From the NCBI GenBank assembly GCA_021816935.1, contig JAKAWR010000008.1, positions 57,950 to 121,949 of the forward strand: a DNA stretch of 64,000 nucleotides, given 5' to 3'. This document shows positions 62,831 through 64,000 of the stretch, in pieces. The position numbers were made by a program, and so were the translations under genes. Positions within the stretch are counted from its first letter, which is position 1, and each line of letters starts with the position of its first letter. This DNA is from Actinomycetes bacterium. Lineage in GTDB: Bacteria; Actinomycetota; Acidimicrobiia; Acidimicrobiales; JAMCPL01. The notes below the pieces were generated by a model. The model was not told the DNA's origin. It saw only the letters and a list, made by a program, of their open reading frames with translations, and ran no database searches.

Positions 62831-63709
62831 TTGAAGCTCGGTGTGGTGCTGCCAACGTTCACCGTGTCGCATCACGAGGCGATTCGGGTAGCGCTGGAGG
62901 CCGAGGAGGTGGGCATCGACGGGGTTTTCGCTTACGACCACCTCTGGCCGATCGGCCACCCGGAGCTTCCGTCGATGTCGGTGTTCCCGTTGCTCGGGGT
63001 TGTCGCCGCCGTAACCCGGCGGGTCATGATCGGCCCGTTGGTCGCCAGGGTTACGCTGTATCGGGAGGCGGGTGGTCCGGCGATGCCCGATAGCCGGCCT
63101 GACATGGCGTGTGAGCAGGTGGAACTGCTTCTTGCGGCGTTCGGGTCGCTGGCGGTTATCGCGCCGGGCAGGGTCATAGCGGGTATCGGGGCCGGGGATC
63201 CCGCCAACGCCGACGAGGACCTCGCATACGGGCTTCCCGAGCCGACCTTTCAGGAGCGAATGTCCCTACTGGAGGCAGCGGCGGAGCGGCTGCGGGTTTC
63301 TGGGTTTCCGGTATGGCTGGGTGCCGGTGCCGATGCCGGCAGGAGCGGCCGCTATCTGGAACTTGCAGGGCGCCTGGGCGCGGCCGTGAACATCTGGGGC
63401 GACTCTTGGATAGATGGGGGCGTCAATGTCCGGCCAGGAACCGGTGGAAGCGCCGCCTGCGGCATCGGTGGCCCGGCAGAAAGCCCTCGCCGTCCGGAAG
63501 AAGGCGGCGGCTCGCTGGATAGGGGCAGATGGCATACGGGGGCCACACGGGGACCGGTCGAGTTCACGTGGGCCGGCCATCCGGAGGGGCGTGATATCCC
63601 GGCACTGCGTCGCCTGATCGACAGGCTACGCGAGGGCGGATTCTCGTGGGCGGTTGTAGCCGGCGTATCTGCGCTCGATGTTGCCGCAGCCGCCTCTCCC
63701 CCTGCATGA
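62831..63709 (+). CDS. LLM-class F420-dependent oxidoreductase
   Basis: This is a luciferase-like (beta/alpha)8 flavin/F420 protein of 292 residues: VVLPTFTVSHHEAIRVALEA, GVFAYDHLWPIG, VARVTLYREAGG, and VIAGIGAGDPANADEDLAYG with the family's G-x-G motif. The likely partner is coenzyme F420; the substrate is unknown. TTG 62831 has GGAGG upstream. An in-frame TTG at 62810 gives seven extra Arg-rich residues. A Gly/Arg-rich insertion lies before the last beta-strand (PRRPEEGGGSLDRGRWHTGA). Confidence 0.82.
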   Translation: MKLGVVLPTFTVSHHEAIRVALEAEEVGIDGVFAYDHLWPIGHPELPSMSVFPLLGVVAAVTRRVMIGPLVARVTLYREAGGPAMPDSRPDMACEQVELLLAAFGSLAVIAPGRVIAGIGAGDPANADEDLAYGLPEPTFQERMSLLEAAAERLRVSGFPVWLGAGADAGRSGRYLELAGRLGAAVNIWGDSWIDGGVNVRPGTGGSAACGIGGPAESPRRPEEGGGSLDRGRWHTGATRGPVEFTWAGHPEGRDIPALRRLIDRLREGGFSWAVVAGVSALDVAAAASPPA

Positions 63710-63959
63710 TCGCGCCCGAACAGCCGACCAGGTTCCGGCTGCAAGGATAGCCTGCCGCAGCCAGCCCCATGCCGGCCACCCCAAGACCTACAGGTGGTTC
63801 AAACGAACTTGAAGAGATTGCTGCGTGGTTTGTAGCCAAGAACTTTGGGTTGCTGATTGAAGAGAAGAATGTCGTTTGCGCCTGACTTCGTGATAGAGAT
63901 CGGTCCGACAATCAAGCAGCATCCGCGGTTCTCCATGACCCATGGAGAAGTATCTGAAC
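63710..63959. other. No supported gene; AT-richer than its surroundings
   Basis: The stretch 63780-63950 has visibly more A and T than the flanks. A 38-codon frame from ATG 63769 (ELEEIAAWFVAKNFGLLIEE) exists but has no family match. It may be a promoter region or a scrap of foreign DNA. Confidence 0.35.
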
Positions 63960-64000
63960 ATGACCGATTCCACCCGAGGAACCGACCGTGGCCGAAGGCG
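63960..64000 (+). CDS. Possible start of a further gene, cut by the window end
   Basis: ATG 63960 has GGAGAAG nine bases upstream and opens a frame of 13 codons (MTDSTRGTDRGRR) to the edge. Too little is present to identify it. Confidence 0.3.
   Translation, partial: MTDSTRGTDRGRR

Overview
The window comes from a high-GC actinobacterium. The evidence is a homodimer-type AceE, a PimB'-like mannosyltransferase followed by an SRPBCC protein, an F420-type LLM oxidoreductase, frequent GTG/TTG starts and strong AGGAGG-type ribosome sites. The DUF1844-infC-rpmI-rplT-pheST order and the large secreted repeat proteins would suit an Acidimicrobiia-like lineage, but that placement is inference.

Layout. 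1-7.4 kb: the 5' part of aceE, RNase HI, an SDR dehydrogenase, RarA, a GH36 alpha-galactosidase with a small partner gene, an inositol-monophosphatase-like enzyme and tRNA-Val(TAC). 7.4-13.2 kb: a decayed accessory island beside the tRNA. It holds an arsenic locus (arsR, arsI, a deleted MFS exporter, an arsM-start/recombinase-tail chimera and repeated ArsR-like operators), a PIN protein, a DUF3644/HEPN-like protein and a SARP/BTAD-type fragment. 13.4-23.9 kb: two giant exported proteins built from Cys-paired W-N-G-S-S-W repeats in exact groups of seven (14 in the first, 7+7 in the second), TIG domains and shared D-T-R modules. The second is an S53 (sedolisin) peptidase whose catalytic domain is split by one group of seven repeats. 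24-29.5 kb: an FHA-HTH protein, a one-pass membrane protein and an overlapping vWA/PP2C/kinase triad of TerY-P type. 29.7-37.5 kb: a drug exporter, then an NfnAB-type transhydrogenase in an operon with a fused 2-oxoacid:ferredoxin oxidoreductase.

37.9-46 kb: a DUF4349 protein, an ECF sigma/anti-sigma pair, an accessory insert (IS3 remnant, a strong promoter with an inverted repeat, three tiny membrane/pilin-like genes, an orphan antitoxin), tyrS, two small envelope genes and an aldo/keto reductase. 46.3-53.3 kb: the translation cluster DUF1844, infC (apparent AUA start), rpmI, rplT, SpoU methyltransferase, pheS and pheT. 53.4-64 kb: a DUF7674-like protein, a secreted propeller-like protein, argC, gap-pgk-tpiA-secG, a structured RNA-like spacer, the PimB-like glycosyltransferase, an SRPBCC protein, a shortened ROK kinase and an LLM oxidoreductase.

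The best candidates for something undescribed are the heptad-repeat secreted proteins, above all the peptidase with the inserted propeller, and the five-gene TerY-P/FHA/membrane-protein group. A recurring oddity is Gly/Ala/Ser/Pro-rich insertion into housekeeping enzymes (RarA, IMPase, NfnB, TyrS, PheT, IF-3, ROK).
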